Origin: Leclercia adecarboxylata
Lineage (GTDB): Bacteria > Pseudomonadota > Gammaproteobacteria > Enterobacterales > Enterobacteriaceae
DNA: 64,000 nt
Reading direction: 5' to 3'
Assembly (NCBI GenBank): GCA_002360945.1
Contig: DERO01000036.1
Location: 53,333 to 117,332 of the forward strand
The notes under the pieces were generated by a model. The model searched no databases. It saw only the letters and a list, made by a program, of their open reading frames with translations, and was not told where the DNA came from. Positions 9,711-19,919 of this stretch are shown here, in pieces (the stretch's first letter is position 1; each line of letters begins with the position of its first letter). The position numbers and the translations under genes are program-made.

Positions 9711-11252
9711 ATGTCTTATCTCCTTGAAATGAAAAGTATCACTAAGGCGTTTGGCGCGGTAAAGGCCGTGGATAACGTCAGCCTGCGCTTAAACCCCGGC
9801 GAGATCGTCTCGCTGTGCGGCGAAAATGGCTCGGGCAAATCCACCCTGATGAAGGTGCTGTGCGGCATTTACCCCCACGGCAGCTATGAGGGCGAAATTG
9901 TGTTTGCCGGCGAAACGTTGCAGGCCACGCATATCCGCGACACCGAGCGCAAAGGCATCGCCATCATCCACCAGGAGCTGGCGCTGGTGAAGCACCTCAC
10001 CGTGCTGGAGAACATCTTCCTCGGGGCCGAGATCACCCGGCACGGCGTGCTGGATTACGACACCATGACCCTGCGCTGCGAAAAGCTGCTGGCGCAGGTG
10101 AGCCTGGCGATCTCCCCCGATACCCGGGTGGGCGATTTAGGCCTGGGGCAGCAGCAGCTGGTGGAGATCGCCAAAGCGCTCAACAAACAGGTGCGGCTGC
10201 TGATCCTCGATGAGCCAACCGCCTCGCTGACGGAACAGGAAACCGCGGTATTGCTGGACATCATTCGTGACCTGCAACACCACGGGATTGCCTGCATTTA
10301 TATCTCCCACAAGCTCAACGAAGTGAAAGCCATTTCGGATACGGTCTGCGTTATTCGCGACGGGCAGCATATCGGCACCCGCGAAGCGCAGGGGATGAGC
10401 GAAGACGACATCATCACCATGATGGTGGGCCGCGAGCTCACCGCACTCTATCCGAATGAGCCGCACACCTTTGGGGAAGAGGTGCTGCGCGTGGAGCACC
10501 TCACCGCCTGGCATCCGGTCAATCGCCATATCAAACGGGTGAACGACATCTCCTTCTCCCTGCATCGCGGTGAGATCCTTGGCGTGGCCGGGCTGGTCGG
10601 CGCCGGGCGTACCGAGGCCGTGCAGTGCCTGTTCGGCGTCTGGCCCGGACGCTGGGAAGGCCGCATCTATATTGACGGGCAGCAGGTCGACATTAAAAAC
10701 TGCCAGCAGGCCATTGCCCACGGCATTGCGATGGTGCCGGAAGATCGGAAAAAAGACGGCATCGTGCCGGTGATGGCGGTCGGAAAAAATATTACTCTCG
10801 CCGCCCTGGATCAGTTCAGCGGCAGGCTGAGCAGCCTGGACGACGCCGCCGAGCAGCACTGCATTCTGCAGTCCCTGCAGCGGCTGAAGGTCAAAACGTC
10901 CTCACCGGACCTCGCCATTGGTCGCCTTAGCGGCGGCAATCAGCAGAAGGCGATCCTCGCCCGCTGCCTGTTGCTTAACCCGCGCATCCTGATCCTCGAT
11001 GAACCGACACGCGGGATCGATATCGGTGCGAAATACGAGATCTACAAGCTGATCAACCAGCTGGTCCAGCAGGGTATCGCGGTGATCGTCATCTCCTCGG
11101 AACTGCCTGAAGTGCTGGGTCTGAGCGACCGGGTGCTGGTGATGCACGAAGGAAAACTGAAAGCCAACCTGAACAACCAGAACCTGACGCAGGAACAGGT
11201 GATGGAAGCCGCATTAAGGAGCGAACGCCATGTCGAAAAGCAATCCATCTGA
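9711..11252 (+). CDS. xylG: D-xylose ABC transporter ATPase
   Basis: The 513-residue protein has two fused nucleotide-binding domains, as in the ribose/arabinose/xylose importer family. The first domain has Walker [11 protein letters not shown] at about residues 36-45 and Walker [11 protein letters not shown]. The second has a degenerate Walker A ([11 protein letters not shown]), signature LSGGNQQKA and Walker [10 protein letters not shown], the usual asymmetric arrangement. It powers uptake of xylose bound by XylF through the XylH pore. Its 3' end overlaps xylH by 23 bases, pointing to coupled translation. Confidence 0.95.
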   Translation: MSYLLEMKSITKAFGAVKAVDNVSLRLNPGEIVSLCGENGSGKSTLMKVLCGIYPHGSYEGEIVFAGETLQATHIRDTERKGIAIIHQELALVKHLTVLENIFLGAEITRHGVLDYDTMTLRCEKLLAQVSLAISPDTRVGDLGLGQQQLVEIAKALNKQVRLLILDEPTASLTEQETAVLLDIIRDLQHHGIACIYISHKLNEVKAISDTVCVIRDGQHIGTREAQGMSEDDIITMMVGRELTALYPNEPHTFGEEVLRVEHLTAWHPVNRHIKRVNDISFSLHRGEILGVAGLVGAGRTEAVQCLFGVWPGRWEGRIYIDGQQVDIKNCQQAIAHGIAMVPEDRKKDGIVPVMAVGKNITLAALDQFSGRLSSLDDAAEQHCILQSLQRLKVKTSSPDLAIGRLSGGNQQKAILARCLLLNPRILILDEPTRGIDIGAKYEIYKLINQLVQQGIAVIVISSELPEVLGLSDRVLVMHEGKLKANLNNQNLTQEQVMEAALRSERHVEKQSI

Positions 11253-12411
11253 GTTAAAAGCCACGGCACCCGCACCGGGTCTGTTTTCAGGGTTAAAGGC
11301 GCTTAATCTGCAGGTATTCGTCATGATTGCCGCCATTGTGGCGATCATGCTGTTCTTCACCTGGACCACTGACGGCTCGTACCTCAGCGCCCGTAACGTC
11401 TCCAACCTGCTGCGTCAGACCGCCATTACCGGCATTCTGGCGGTGGGGATGGTGTTTGTGATTATTTCGGCGGAGATCGACCTCTCCGTGGGGTCGATGA
11501 TGGGCCTGCTCGGTGGCCTGGCGGCGATTTTCGACGTCTGGCTGGGCTGGCCGCTGCCGCTGACTATCGTGGTGACTCTGGTGCTCGGTTTACTGCTCGG
11601 GACCTGGAACGGCTGGTGGGTGGCCTACCGCAAAGTGCCGTCGTTTATTGTCACCCTGGCGGGGATGCTGGCCTTTCGCGGCATCCTGATCGGCGTGACC
11701 AACGGCACCACCGTCTCCCCCACCAGCGCCTCCATGTCGCAGATTGGGCAGAGCTATCTCTCCAGCGGGATCGGTTTTAGCCTCGGCGCGATTGGCCTGA
11801 TGGCGTTTGTTGCCTGGCAGTGGCGGAGCAGAATGCGTCGTCAGAGCTTAGGGTTAGCCACGGCACCGTCCACCTCGGTTGTCGGACGCCAGGCGCTGAC
11901 GGCGGTGATTGTCCTCGGGGCGATCTGGCTGCTGAACGACTATCGCGGCGTGCCGACGCCTGTGCTGCTGCTGGTTCTGCTGCTGCTGGCCGGTATGTTT
12001 ATGGCCACCCGCACCGCCTTTGGTCGCCGCATTTATGCCATTGGCGGCAACCTCGAAGCCGCACGCCTGTCCGGTATCAACGTTGAGCGCACCAAACTGG
12101 CGGTCTTCGCCATTAACGGCCTGATGGTCGCTGTCGCCGGGCTTATCTTAAGCTCGCGCCTGGGGGCGGGCTCGCCGTCGGCGGGGAACATTGCCGAACT
12201 CGACGCCATCGCCGCCTGCGTCATTGGCGGCACCAGTCTGGCCGGGGGGATCGGCAGCGTTGCCGGAGCGGTGATGGGGGCCTTTATTATGGCGTCGCTG
12301 GATAACGGAATGAGTATGATGGACGTCCCGACATTCTGGCAATATATCGTTAAGGGCGCCATTCTGCTGCTGGCGGTATGGATGGATTCCGCGACCAAAA
12401 GGCGCGCCTGA
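11230..12411 (+). CDS. xylH: D-xylose ABC transporter permease
   Basis: Integral inner-membrane permease of 393 residues with about ten hydrophobic segments, of the BPD_transp_2 (RbsC-like) family. The conserved cytoplasmic loop that contacts the ATPase is visible ([20 protein letters not shown]). The start at 11230 lies inside the xylG 3' end; GGAGCGAACGCC supplies a ribosome site. E. coli XylH has the same length and overlap. It forms the pore of XylFGH. Confidence 0.95.
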   Translation: MSKSNPSELKATAPAPGLFSGLKALNLQVFVMIAAIVAIMLFFTWTTDGSYLSARNVSNLLRQTAITGILAVGMVFVIISAEIDLSVGSMMGLLGGLAAIFDVWLGWPLPLTIVVTLVLGLLLGTWNGWWVAYRKVPSFIVTLAGMLAFRGILIGVTNGTTVSPTSASMSQIGQSYLSSGIGFSLGAIGLMAFVAWQWRSRMRRQSLGLATAPSTSVVGRQALTAVIVLGAIWLLNDYRGVPTPVLLLVLLLLAGMFMATRTAFGRRIYAIGGNLEAARLSGINVERTKLAVFAINGLMVAVAGLILSSRLGAGSPSAGNIAELDAIAACVIGGTSLAGGIGSVAGAVMGAFIMASLDNGMSMMDVPTFWQYIVKGAILLLAVWMDSATKRRA

Positions 12412-12453
12412 GGATGCTTTATCACCTGTCACTGATTCTGGAAAAAGAGCGCC

Positions 12454-13632
12454 ATGTTTGAGAAGCGTCACCGCATTACGTTGTTATTTAATGCCAATAA
12501 AGCCTATGACCGCCAGGTTGTAGAGGGTGTGGGTGAATACTTGCAGGCGTCGCAGTCCGAGTGGGATATCTTCATCGAAGAGGATTTCCGCACCCGTACC
12601 GATAATATCAAAGAGTGGCTGGGCGACGGTGTCATCGCAGATTTTGACGATGCCGTTATCCAGCAGCTGCTGGTCGATGTCGACGTCCCCATCGTCGGCG
12701 TCGGCGGCTCCTTCCATAAGCCGGAAAACTACCCACCCGTTCACTATATCGCGACCGACAACCACGCTCTGGTAGAGAGCGCCTTTCTCCATCTGAAGGA
12801 GAAAGGGGTACACCGCTTCGCCTTTTATGGCCTGCCCGTTTCCAGCGGCAAAGGCTGGGCGGCGGAACGCGAGTATGCCTTCTGTCAGCTGGTGGCAAAG
12901 GAGAAGTATCGCGGCGTGGTCTATCAGGGGCTGGAAACCGCTCCGGAGAACTGGCAGCACGCGCAGAATCGCCTCGCCGACTGGCTGCAAACCCTGCCGC
13001 CGCAGACCGGGATTATCGCCGTAACCGATGCCCGCGCCCGGCACGTGCTGCAGGTGTGCGAGCATCTGCACATTCCGGTGCCGGAGAAGCTGTGCGTGAT
13101 TGGCATCGATAACGAGGAGCTTACCCGCTACCTGTCACGGGTGGCACTCTCCTCCGTGGCCCAGGGAACCCGCCAGATGGGCTACCAGGCCGCCAAACTG
13201 CTGCACCGTCTGCTGGACAACGAAAACCTGCCCCTGCAGCGCCTGCTGGTGCCGCCGGTGCGCGTTGTGGAGCGTCGCTCAACCGATTACCGCTCGCTGA
13301 ACGATCCGGCGGTGATTCAGGCGATGCACTACATTCGTAACCACGCCTGCAAAGGCATCAAAGTGGATCAGGTGCTGGATGCGGTAGGGATTTCGCGTTC
13401 AAATCTGGAGAAGCGTTTTAAAGAAGAGGTGGGCGAGACCATCCATGCGGTTATTCACGCCGAGAAGCTGGAAAAAGCCCGCAGCCTGCTGATTTCGACC
13501 TCGCTTTCCATTCACGAGATTTCGCAGATGTGCGGTTATCCATCGCTGCAGTATTTCTATTCGGTATTTAAAAAAGAGTATGACACCACGCCGAAAGAGT
13601 ATCGCGATCGCTATAGTGAAGTGCTGATTTAA
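12454..13632 (+). CDS. xylR: Xylose operon activator XylR
   Basis: AraC-family activator of the xyl genes, 392 residues. Unlike AraC it has an N-terminal periplasmic-binding-protein-like sensor (about residues 1-280) that binds xylose, joined to a C-terminal double helix-turn-helix (KGIKVDQVLDAVGISRSNLEKRF followed by a second helix pair around SIHEISQMCGYPSLQYFYS). It follows xylH in the same direction after 42 bases and may be read from both the operon and its own promoter. A strong terminator follows. Targets are expected at 8277-8646. Confidence 0.95.
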   Translation: MFEKRHRITLLFNANKAYDRQVVEGVGEYLQASQSEWDIFIEEDFRTRTDNIKEWLGDGVIADFDDAVIQQLLVDVDVPIVGVGGSFHKPENYPPVHYIATDNHALVESAFLHLKEKGVHRFAFYGLPVSSGKGWAAEREYAFCQLVAKEKYRGVVYQGLETAPENWQHAQNRLADWLQTLPPQTGIIAVTDARARHVLQVCEHLHIPVPEKLCVIGIDNEELTRYLSRVALSSVAQGTRQMGYQAAKLLHRLLDNENLPLQRLLVPPVRVVERRSTDYRSLNDPAVIQAMHYIRNHACKGIKVDQVLDAVGISRSNLEKRFKEEVGETIHAVIHAEKLEKARSLLISTSLSIHEISQMCGYPSLQYFYSVFKKEYDTTPKEYRDRYSEVLI

Positions 13633-13634
13633 AT

Positions 13635-13667
13635 AAAAAAAGGCCTTCCATGCGGAAGGCCTTTTTT
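13635..13667. terminator. Bidirectional terminator xylR/bax
   Basis: A perfect stem AAGGCCTTCC/GGAAGGCCTT with a four-base ATGC loop is flanked by six A on one side and six T on the other. It sits between the convergent xylR and bax genes and can end both transcripts. Confidence 0.93.
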
Positions 13668-13671
13668 AATA

Positions 13672-14496
13672 TTACATATGGGCGGCGATTAAGCGCTGGT
13701 TATCCTGGTACATCGCAAACAGATAGTTGTTATAGCGTTGGCCCTGGGTTGAGTAACCTTTCAGCTTATGGATCATGGTGCTTGCCGTCACTTCCTGGTC
13801 TGCTTTACGCAACTGCGCGCGCGACTTACGGAAGGATTTGTAAGCAGGATGCGTGTTCAGGTTCACAACATACGCATTCACGGAATCTTTTACCGATTCA
13901 AACTGTGAGTAGCCTTTCACTTTGCCCGGTGCATTGTTACAACGACCTTTCGCACATTTCATGCCGAAGAGGTTGTTATTACTGCGCGCAAGCTTAGAGG
14001 TACCCCAGCCACTTTCGGCTGCAGCCATCGTTGCGACCATGCTGCCTGGAATAATATCTACGCGCTCTAACAGCGAGTTCCACGGCACACGACGCGTGTT
14101 TCCGTTCCAGCTCACCTTATAGCGTTTTGAAATTTCTTTCAGACGCGTGCGTTCGGATGGCGACCAGCGGCTGTCGTACTGCTTGGAAATAAGCCAGTTA
14201 CGATCCGCCGTAATCGCGGCATTTTGACTTGTAATGTAAGGCATTACCGTCCGGAGAAACGCTTTTTTCCTTGGTGTCCCGGAAGGGTATTTTCGCAAAT
14301 CAGGAAGTGAACTACTCTTTGCACTATTGCGAGAATACTCTTGTTTACTGCTAACCTTACTACTTGTCGTCTTTATGACGTGGGCTTTCTTACTCGTTGT
14401 ATCCGTGTGCGTCTTCGCAAGCACCTCACCAGAAATTGCCATGGTGAGTAACATGAGTATCGCGGCCCCATATCGTCGAATGGGAGTCGATATCAT
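13672..14496 (-). CDS. bax: Bax protein, glucosaminidase-family peptidoglycan hydrolase
   Basis: A 274-residue exported protein matching E. coli Bax. An N-terminal hydrophobic stretch ends at VLAKT and acts as a signal peptide or anchor. A low-complexity Ser/Lys linker follows, then a C-terminal glucosaminidase (GH73-like) domain with VATMAAAESGWGTSKLAR, whose Glu is the likely acid catalyst. The family cleaves N-acetylglucosaminyl bonds in peptidoglycan; the cellular role of Bax itself is not settled. Convergent with xylR, divergent from malS. Confidence 0.9.
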   Translation of the reverse strand: MISTPIRRYGAAILMLLTMAISGEVLAKTHTDTTSKKAHVIKTTSSKVSSKQEYSRNSAKSSSLPDLRKYPSGTPRKKAFLRTVMPYITSQNAAITADRNWLISKQYDSRWSPSERTRLKEISKRYKVSWNGNTRRVPWNSLLERVDIIPGSMVATMAAAESGWGTSKLARSNNNLFGMKCAKGRCNNAPGKVKGYSQFESVKDSVNAYVVNLNTHPAYKSFRKSRAQLRKADQEVTASTMIHKLKGYSTQGQRYNNYLFAMYQDNQRLIAAHM

Positions 14497-14809
14497 TAGG
14501 TCTCCTGGTCGGATAGGAACATTCCAACACCTTATTTTTTTCGTAAAATGAGAAGTGAATCTCAGATCCTAGCAAAAATAGACGAGAAGAGCATTCAAAG
14601 AAATAGTCTAAATCCGAAACCCTGTCATCTGTTAATCGCGCGTTTAAGCATCATTTTCACCAAAATGTGCTCAATATCGCAGTTAAACAGCCATCTAAGC
14701 GTGAGATCACTCACCCTCATTGCTCCTCCCTGCGCGATAGCGCCAGGGGATGAGTTAGCCCTCTACAATAGATGGCAAACTGAGCAAAACGCTGTGACAG
14801 GAAACCGGT
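14497..14809. promoter_or_regulatory. Divergent bax/malS upstream region
   Basis: A 313-base gap between the divergent bax and malS genes. The malS-proximal end holds the candidate MalT boxes and a TACAAT hexamer described separately. The bax-proximal part is AT-rich; I see no gene-like frame in it. Confidence 0.7.
14722..14769 (+). promoter_or_regulatory. Candidate MalT boxes and -10 of malS
   Basis: GGGGATGAGT at 14746-14755 matches the MalT consensus GGGGA(T/G)GAGG at nine of ten positions. An inverted copy (AGGGAGGAGC on minus) lies at 14722-14731 and matches at eight. TACAAT at 14764-14769 could be the -10. malS belongs to the maltose regulon in E. coli, so MalT control is expected. Confidence 0.6.
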
Positions 14810-16840
14810 ATGAAACGTTCCGCTCTCGCTCTTCTCCTCTTGCCTGCCATGGCCAGCGCCGACTGGTCAGCACCGGGTTTTCCGACCTTTACCGCCGAAG
14901 GCTCGGGAGTCTTCACGGCACAGGCAAAGCTGACGAAGGGTACCCGCCCGCTCACGCTGAATCTTGACAAGACGTGCTGGCAGCCCACAAACGCCATAAA
15001 ACTCAATGAGATGATGTCACTCAAGCCGTGCGAGGGCGCTCCGGTGCAGTGGCGTCTGTTCCGCGACGGCGATTATCAGGCACGGATCGACACCCGCTCC
15101 GGCACGCCCACTCTGATGTTGACGGTCGCCAGCGAGAGCGAAAAGGCAGTCACCAACGTAGTGCGTCAGTGCCCGAAATGGGACGGCAACCCTCTGACGA
15201 TCGACGTCAGCAGCACCTTCCCGGAAGGGAGCGTGGTGCGTGATTTTTACAGCAAACAGACCGCCACCGTGCAGCAGGGCAAAATCACCCTGCAACCCGC
15301 GCCGGGCAGCAACGGCCTGCTGTTACTGGAGCGTGCAGAGACGGACAAACCCGCCCCTTTCAGCTGGCAAAACGCCACCGTCTATTTCGTTCTGACCGAC
15401 CGGTTTGAGAATGGCGATCCGGCCAACGATAACAGCTACGGACGCCATAAGGATGGCATGCAGGAGATCGGCACCTTCCACGGCGGCGACCTGAAAGGGC
15501 TCACCAGCAAACTGGATTACCTGCAACAGCTCGGCGTTAACGCCCTGTGGATCAGCTCCCCGCTGGAGCAGATCCACGGCTGGGTCGGCGGCGGCACCAA
15601 GGGTGATTTCCCCCATTACGCCTATCACGGTTACTACACCCAGGACTGGACCCGGCTCGATGCCAACATGGGGACGGAAGACGATTTACGCCAGCTGGTG
15701 GACGAGGCCCATCGCCACGGGATCCGTATCCTGTTTGACGTGGTGATGAATCACACCGGTTACGCGACGCTGGCCGACATGCAGGAGTTCAAGTTCGGCG
15801 CGCTCTATCTGCAGGGTGACGAGCTGAAGCAAACCCTCGGCGAGCGCTGGACAGACTGGAAGCCTGCCGCCGGGCAGAGCTGGCACAGCTTTAACGACTA
15901 CATTAACTTCAGCGATAAAGCCGCATGGGAAAACTGGTGGGGCAAAAAGTGGATACGCACCGACATTGGCGACTACGACAACCCCGGCTTCGACGACCTC
16001 ACCATGTCGCTGGCCTTCCTGCCGGATCTGAAAACCGAATCCACCACTCCGTCGGGCCTGCCGAATTTTTATCGCCATAAACCCGATACCGGAGCAAAAG
16101 CCATCGAGGGCTACACGCCGCGCGACTACCTCACTCACTGGCTGAGCCAGTGGGTACGGGACTACGGCATCGACGGCTTTCGCGTTGATACCGCCAAGCA
16201 CGTAGAGCTGGCGGGCTGGCAGCAGTTGAAGGACCAGGCCAGCGAGGCGCTAAAAGCCTGGAAGCAGGCCAATCCGGAGAAAAAACTCGACGATGCCCCT
16301 TTCTGGATGACCGGTGAATCCTGGGGGCATGGGGTGATGCAGAGTGATTACTACCGCCACGGCTTCGATGCGATGATCAATTTTGATTATCAGGAGCAGG
16401 CGGCGAAAGCCGTGGATTGCCTGGCCAACATCGACCTGACCTGGCAACAGATGGCTGAAAAGCTGCAAAGCTTTAACGTCCTGAGCTACCTCTCCTCTCA
16501 CGATACCCGCCTGTTCCGCGAGGGCGACCAGCGTGCGGCAGAACTGTTGTTACTGGCCCCGGGCAGCGTGCAGATATTTTACGGCGATGAATCCGCCCGA
16601 CCGTTCGGCCCGACGGGCTCCGACCCGCTGCAGGGGACGCGCTCGGACATGAACTGGCAGGATATCAGCGGCGCGCAGGCCGCCACCGTGGCCCACTGGC
16701 AGCTACTCGGACAGTTCCGCGCCCGCCATCCGGCAGTAGGTGAAGGAACGCAGACCACGCTGACGATGCCTAAGGGCTACGGCTTTGTGCGTGAGCATCA
16801 GGGCGATAAGGTCATGGTGGTCTGGGCGGGTAATCGCTGA
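14810..16840 (+). CDS. malS: Periplasmic alpha-amylase MalS
   Basis: Hydrolyses maltodextrins in the periplasm. The 676 residues equal the E. coli length. A signal peptide ends at about Ala17 (MASA|DWS). The GH13 catalytic motifs occur in order: region I DVVMNH (310-315), region II GFRVDTAKH with nucleophile Asp460, region III GESWG with acid/base Glu503, and region IV SSHD with Asp565. Cysteines at 57, 74, 121 and 536 could form disulfides. Upstream MalT-like boxes suggest maltose induction. The gene stands alone, followed by a strong hairpin. Confidence 0.95.
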   Translation: MKRSALALLLLPAMASADWSAPGFPTFTAEGSGVFTAQAKLTKGTRPLTLNLDKTCWQPTNAIKLNEMMSLKPCEGAPVQWRLFRDGDYQARIDTRSGTPTLMLTVASESEKAVTNVVRQCPKWDGNPLTIDVSSTFPEGSVVRDFYSKQTATVQQGKITLQPAPGSNGLLLLERAETDKPAPFSWQNATVYFVLTDRFENGDPANDNSYGRHKDGMQEIGTFHGGDLKGLTSKLDYLQQLGVNALWISSPLEQIHGWVGGGTKGDFPHYAYHGYYTQDWTRLDANMGTEDDLRQLVDEAHRHGIRILFDVVMNHTGYATLADMQEFKFGALYLQGDELKQTLGERWTDWKPAAGQSWHSFNDYINFSDKAAWENWWGKKWIRTDIGDYDNPGFDDLTMSLAFLPDLKTESTTPSGLPNFYRHKPDTGAKAIEGYTPRDYLTHWLSQWVRDYGIDGFRVDTAKHVELAGWQQLKDQASEALKAWKQANPEKKLDDAPFWMTGESWGHGVMQSDYYRHGFDAMINFDYQEQAAKAVDCLANIDLTWQQMAEKLQSFNVLSYLSSHDTRLFREGDQRAAELLLLAPGSVQIFYGDESARPFGPTGSDPLQGTRSDMNWQDISGAQAATVAHWQLLGQFRARHPAVGEGTQTTLTMPKGYGFVREHQGDKVMVVWAGNR

Positions 16841-16850
16841 TCGTTACGTT

Positions 16851-16883
16851 CAGAACCCCTCTCCCGGTGGGCGAGGGGTTCTG
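16851..16883 (+). terminator. Hairpin downstream of malS
   Basis: An 11-bp perfect stem CAGAACCCCTC/GAGGGGTTCTG starts ten bases after the malS stop. It lacks a U-tract, so termination would be weak. Its CCCCTCTCCC core resembles the palindromes at 31009-31032 and 35864-35886. Confidence 0.6.
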
Positions 16884-17016
16884 CAGAATAATTCGCTACC
16901 TGATGGCAAACTGATAACACAAAACCACCCTTCTCCGTTTCCACGCTGATTTGCACCCGCGCAGTTGTAGCGTTATGGTGAGCCACACTTAGAACAAGCC
17001 CGACAGAACACCTGCT

Positions 17017-18273
17017 ATGACTTTTTCACTTTTCGGCGACAAATTCACCCGCCATTCAGGCATTACCCGCCTGATGGAGGATCTCAACGACGGGCTGCGC
17101 ACACCGGGCGCCATCATGCTCGGCGGTGGTAACCCGGCACAAATTCCGGAGATGAACGCCTATTTTCAGACGCTCCTCGCGGACATGCTGGAAAATGGCA
17201 AAGCCACTGATGCGCTGTGCAATTATGACGGCCCGCAGGGGAAAACCGAGCTGCTCGCCGCCCTGGCGGAGATGCTGCGCGACAACCTCGGCTGGGAGAT
17301 CGAACCACAGAATATTGCACTGACAAACGGCAGCCAGAGCGCGTTTTTCTACTTATTTAACCTCTTCGCAGGCCGACGTGCCGACGGCACCACTAAAAAG
17401 GTGCTCTTCCCGCTGACGCCGGAGTACATCGGTTACGCCGATTCCGGTCTTGAGGACGACCTTTTCGTCTCCGCACGCCCGAACATTGAGCTGCTGCCGG
17501 AAGGCCAGTTCAAGTATCACGTCGATTTTGAGCACCTGCATATTGGTGAAGAGACGGGAATGATCTGCGTCTCCCGGCCTACCAACCCGACAGGGAACGT
17601 GATCACCGACGAAGAGCTGATGAAGCTGGATGCGCTGGCGAACCAGCACGGCATTCCGCTGGTGATTGATAACGCCTACGGCGTGCCCTTCCCGGGCATC
17701 ATCTTCAGCGAAGCACGTCCGCTGTGGAATCCGAACATTGTCCTGTGCATGAGCCTCTCCAAGCTGGGTCTGCCGGGCAGCCGCTGCGGGATCATCATCG
17801 CCAATGAGAAAATCATCACCGCCATCACCAATATGAACGGCATTATCAGCCTGTCTCCGGGTGGGATTGGTCCGGCGATGATGTGCGAGATGATTAAGCG
17901 CAACGATCTGCTGCGCCTGTCGAATGAGGTGATTAAGCCTTTTTATTATCAGCGTGTACAAGAGACGATCGCCACGATTCGCCGCTATTTGCCGGAAGAT
18001 CGCTGCCTGATCCACAAACCGGAAGGGGCGATTTTCCTCTGGCTGTGGTTTAAGGATCTGCCGATCACCACCGAGCTGCTGTATCAGCGTCTGAAAAAGC
18101 GCGGGGTGTTGATGGTGCCGGGGGATTACTTCTTCCCGGGGCTGGATAAACCCTGGCCGCACACCCACCAGTGCATGCGCATGAACTATGTGCCGGACCC
18201 GGAAAAAATCGAAGCCGGGGTGAAAATCCTGGCCGAAGAGGTTGAGCTTGCCTGGCGGGAAAACGGTAAGTAA
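17017..18273 (+). CDS. avtA: Valine-pyruvate aminotransferase (transaminase C)
   Basis: PLP-dependent class I/II aminotransferase that makes alanine from pyruvate with valine as donor, or the reverse. It has 418 residues against 417 in E. coli. The PLP-binding lysine is Lys249 in SLSKLGLPGSRCG, with Asp218 in VIDNAYG, and the substrate-carboxylate region is in the final third. It is monocistronic and ends four bases before the convergent ysaA stop, with no terminator between them, so the two transcripts probably overlap. Confidence 0.94.
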   Translation: MTFSLFGDKFTRHSGITRLMEDLNDGLRTPGAIMLGGGNPAQIPEMNAYFQTLLADMLENGKATDALCNYDGPQGKTELLAALAEMLRDNLGWEIEPQNIALTNGSQSAFFYLFNLFAGRRADGTTKKVLFPLTPEYIGYADSGLEDDLFVSARPNIELLPEGQFKYHVDFEHLHIGEETGMICVSRPTNPTGNVITDEELMKLDALANQHGIPLVIDNAYGVPFPGIIFSEARPLWNPNIVLCMSLSKLGLPGSRCGIIIANEKIITAITNMNGIISLSPGGIGPAMMCEMIKRNDLLRLSNEVIKPFYYQRVQETIATIRRYLPEDRCLIHKPEGAIFLWLWFKDLPITTELLYQRLKKRGVLMVPGDYFFPGLDKPWPHTHQCMRMNYVPDPEKIEAGVKILAEEVELAWRENGK

Positions 18274-18277
18274 CAGA

Positions 18278-18748
18278 TTACGCCAGATAACGCAGCCGTT
18301 CGGCGCGTAATCGGGCGGGATCGACGCAGCTCAACGCGTGAGTGGGACAAGCTGCTACACAGGCCGGTCCCGCTTCGCGATGCGCACAGCGGTCGCACTT
18401 CAGGGCCTGAACCTGCTCAGCACTCCCCGTCACCTGCATCGCCCCGAACGGACAGGCGACCATACAGCTTTTACATCCGATACAGCGCGCCTGATCCACA
18501 TGCCACACCCCCGCCTGACGCTGGATAGCCTGCGTCGGACAGACGTTGGCGCAGGGGGCATCCTCACACTGATGACAAGTGACCGCCGTGGTGAAGGTGT
18601 TACCTTTTATCACCCGGATACGGGAGATAAAACTTTTTGCCGTCACCGCCGCACAATTCTGCTCTTCCTGATGCGACACCACGCAGGCCACTTCGCAGGT
18701 GCGACAGCCAATACACTTCGCCGGGTCGGCAACAATAAACGGGTTCAT
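18278..18748 (-). CDS. ysaA: Four-cluster ferredoxin-like electron carrier YsaA
   Basis: A 156-residue iron-sulfur protein of the HycB/HydN type. Four cysteine groups can be read: CIGCRTCEVAC, CHQCEDAPCANVC, CIGCKSCMVAC and CDRCAHREAGPACVAAC, enough for four [4Fe-4S] clusters. There is no signal peptide, so it should be cytoplasmic. Its partner enzyme is unknown. I start it at 18748 (MNPFIVADPAKC), as in E. coli YsaA, because GGAGCAGGTG precedes this ATG; an in-frame ATG at 18760 would add four residues. Convergent with avtA. Confidence 0.88.
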   Translation of the reverse strand: MNPFIVADPAKCIGCRTCEVACVVSHQEEQNCAAVTAKSFISRIRVIKGNTFTTAVTCHQCEDAPCANVCPTQAIQRQAGVWHVDQARCIGCKSCMVACPFGAMQVTGSAEQVQALKCDRCAHREAGPACVAACPTHALSCVDPARLRAERLRYLA

Positions 18749-18874
18749 CACCTGCTCCATCCTTGCTGAAAAAAGTCAGGTTGCCAGAGTGATTGGGGCG
18801 AGCGCTTTGATCAAACAGGGTAAAAGGCCCGATTTGTGCGCCCTGCCGTGAAAACTGGCCATCTGCCCCAGGAC

Positions 18875-19693
18875 TCAGGCGGAGTTAATATGCTCTTTGC
18901 AGTAGCGGCGTTTCCAGACCCCGGGCGTTAACCCGGTATGCTTACGAAAGATCTGCCGGAAGTAGCCCGCATCGTTAAACCCACACCGCACCGCCACCTC
19001 TTTCAGCGAGACGGCATCGTTGAGCAGCAGCTTTTCCGCCGCCCGGACGCGCTGGCGGTGGATCGCCTCGGTCAGGGTCAGATTGAAGACCCGTCGGAAC
19101 ACCCGTCCCAGATAGTCCGCGTTGCAGTGCAGCTCTTTGGCAAGCCATGAGGTGGAGAGCGGCAGGTGAAACTGGGTGCCGATCAACTGCCGCGCCTTCC
19201 ACGCCAGGTTCACTCCCGCTTCATCCGGCGGCAGTTCCTGTCCGGCCGTCCGGGAGAGTTGCTGCAGGATCAGCAGCAGAATAAATTCCAGCGCCGGGCT
19301 GCGCTGAAGCTTCTCCTGCTCGGTCAGAAACTGGCGGAAAAGCGCAACCATCGCCTGCGGATCGCCGGTTTTACCGTGCTGTTGCACCGACAGCAGCGAG
19401 CTCCAGGCGGAGGTCGGACTCTGCTCGTTGACCTCAAAATGCAGCCAGTAAAAGCGTAAATCGGCGGGAAAATCCTCGATGCCCTTATGCCGACGATGGG
19501 GCCAGAGCAGCAGGCTCTCACCGGCATGCACCTCGAAAACGCTCTCCTCCTCCTGGATCGTTAATGTCCCCTTTTCGACAAAAATTACCTCCCACGAATC
19601 AAGCCTGCGCGCCGGATGTCGCCCCACGCCCCGGGAGATGAAATAGCCGCCATTCTGTACCCTGATCGGAAGTGCTATGGATAATTCGAGCAT
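18875..19693 (-). CDS. AraC-family regulator of the GH127 module
   Basis: A 272-residue regulator with an N-terminal cupin-like ligand-binding part (about 1-130) and a C-terminal AraC/XylS DNA-binding domain. The second helix-turn-helix is conserved (VSLKEVAVRCGFNDAGYFRQ, then IFRKHTGLTPGVWKRRY). It is divergent from the symporter and GH127 genes, the standard arrangement for a local sugar-responsive activator. The inducer is probably an arabinose-containing sugar, which is inference from the neighbouring hydrolase. E. coli K-12 has no counterpart here; its yiaJ regulator at this site is IclR-type. Confidence 0.85.
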   Translation of the reverse strand: MLELSIALPIRVQNGGYFISRGVGRHPARRLDSWEVIFVEKGTLTIQEEESVFEVHAGESLLLWPHRRHKGIEDFPADLRFYWLHFEVNEQSPTSAWSSLLSVQQHGKTGDPQAMVALFRQFLTEQEKLQRSPALEFILLLILQQLSRTAGQELPPDEAGVNLAWKARQLIGTQFHLPLSTSWLAKELHCNADYLGRVFRRVFNLTLTEAIHRQRVRAAEKLLLNDAVSLKEVAVRCGFNDAGYFRQIFRKHTGLTPGVWKRRYCKEHINSA

Positions 19694-19711
19694 CGCTATT
19701 CATTTTTCCGC

Positions 19712-19761
19712 TATTAACAGACAATTTATGACCCTTTATTACTGATTATTAACAGGTAATT
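19712..19761. promoter_or_regulatory. Direct-repeat operator candidate, GH127 module
   Basis: TATTAACAGACAATT at 19712-19726 and TATTAACAGGTAATT at 19747-19761 form a 13/15 direct repeat, 35 bases start to start, in the divergent gap. Direct repeats are typical AraC-family targets. An AAATCACATTTT half-site of a possible CRP box follows near 19790. Confidence 0.55.
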
Positions 19762-19919
19762 GCCTTTCGTCCCGATCTAAATCACATTTTGAGAACAAGG
19801 TCGGAATCCTCACCTTTTTATACTTTTCCCTTCCCTTGTTGAGGCCGGGGATCGGTGCAAAATTAATCGGGTACCTGACAAAACAATATAAAAAACCCGA
19901 TAACCCGAGGAGTTACCTC

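Noticed and set aside
14767..14805. Possible small RNA or leader before malS
   Set aside because: No hairpin with a U-tract was found; the stretch is accounted for by a promoter and leader.
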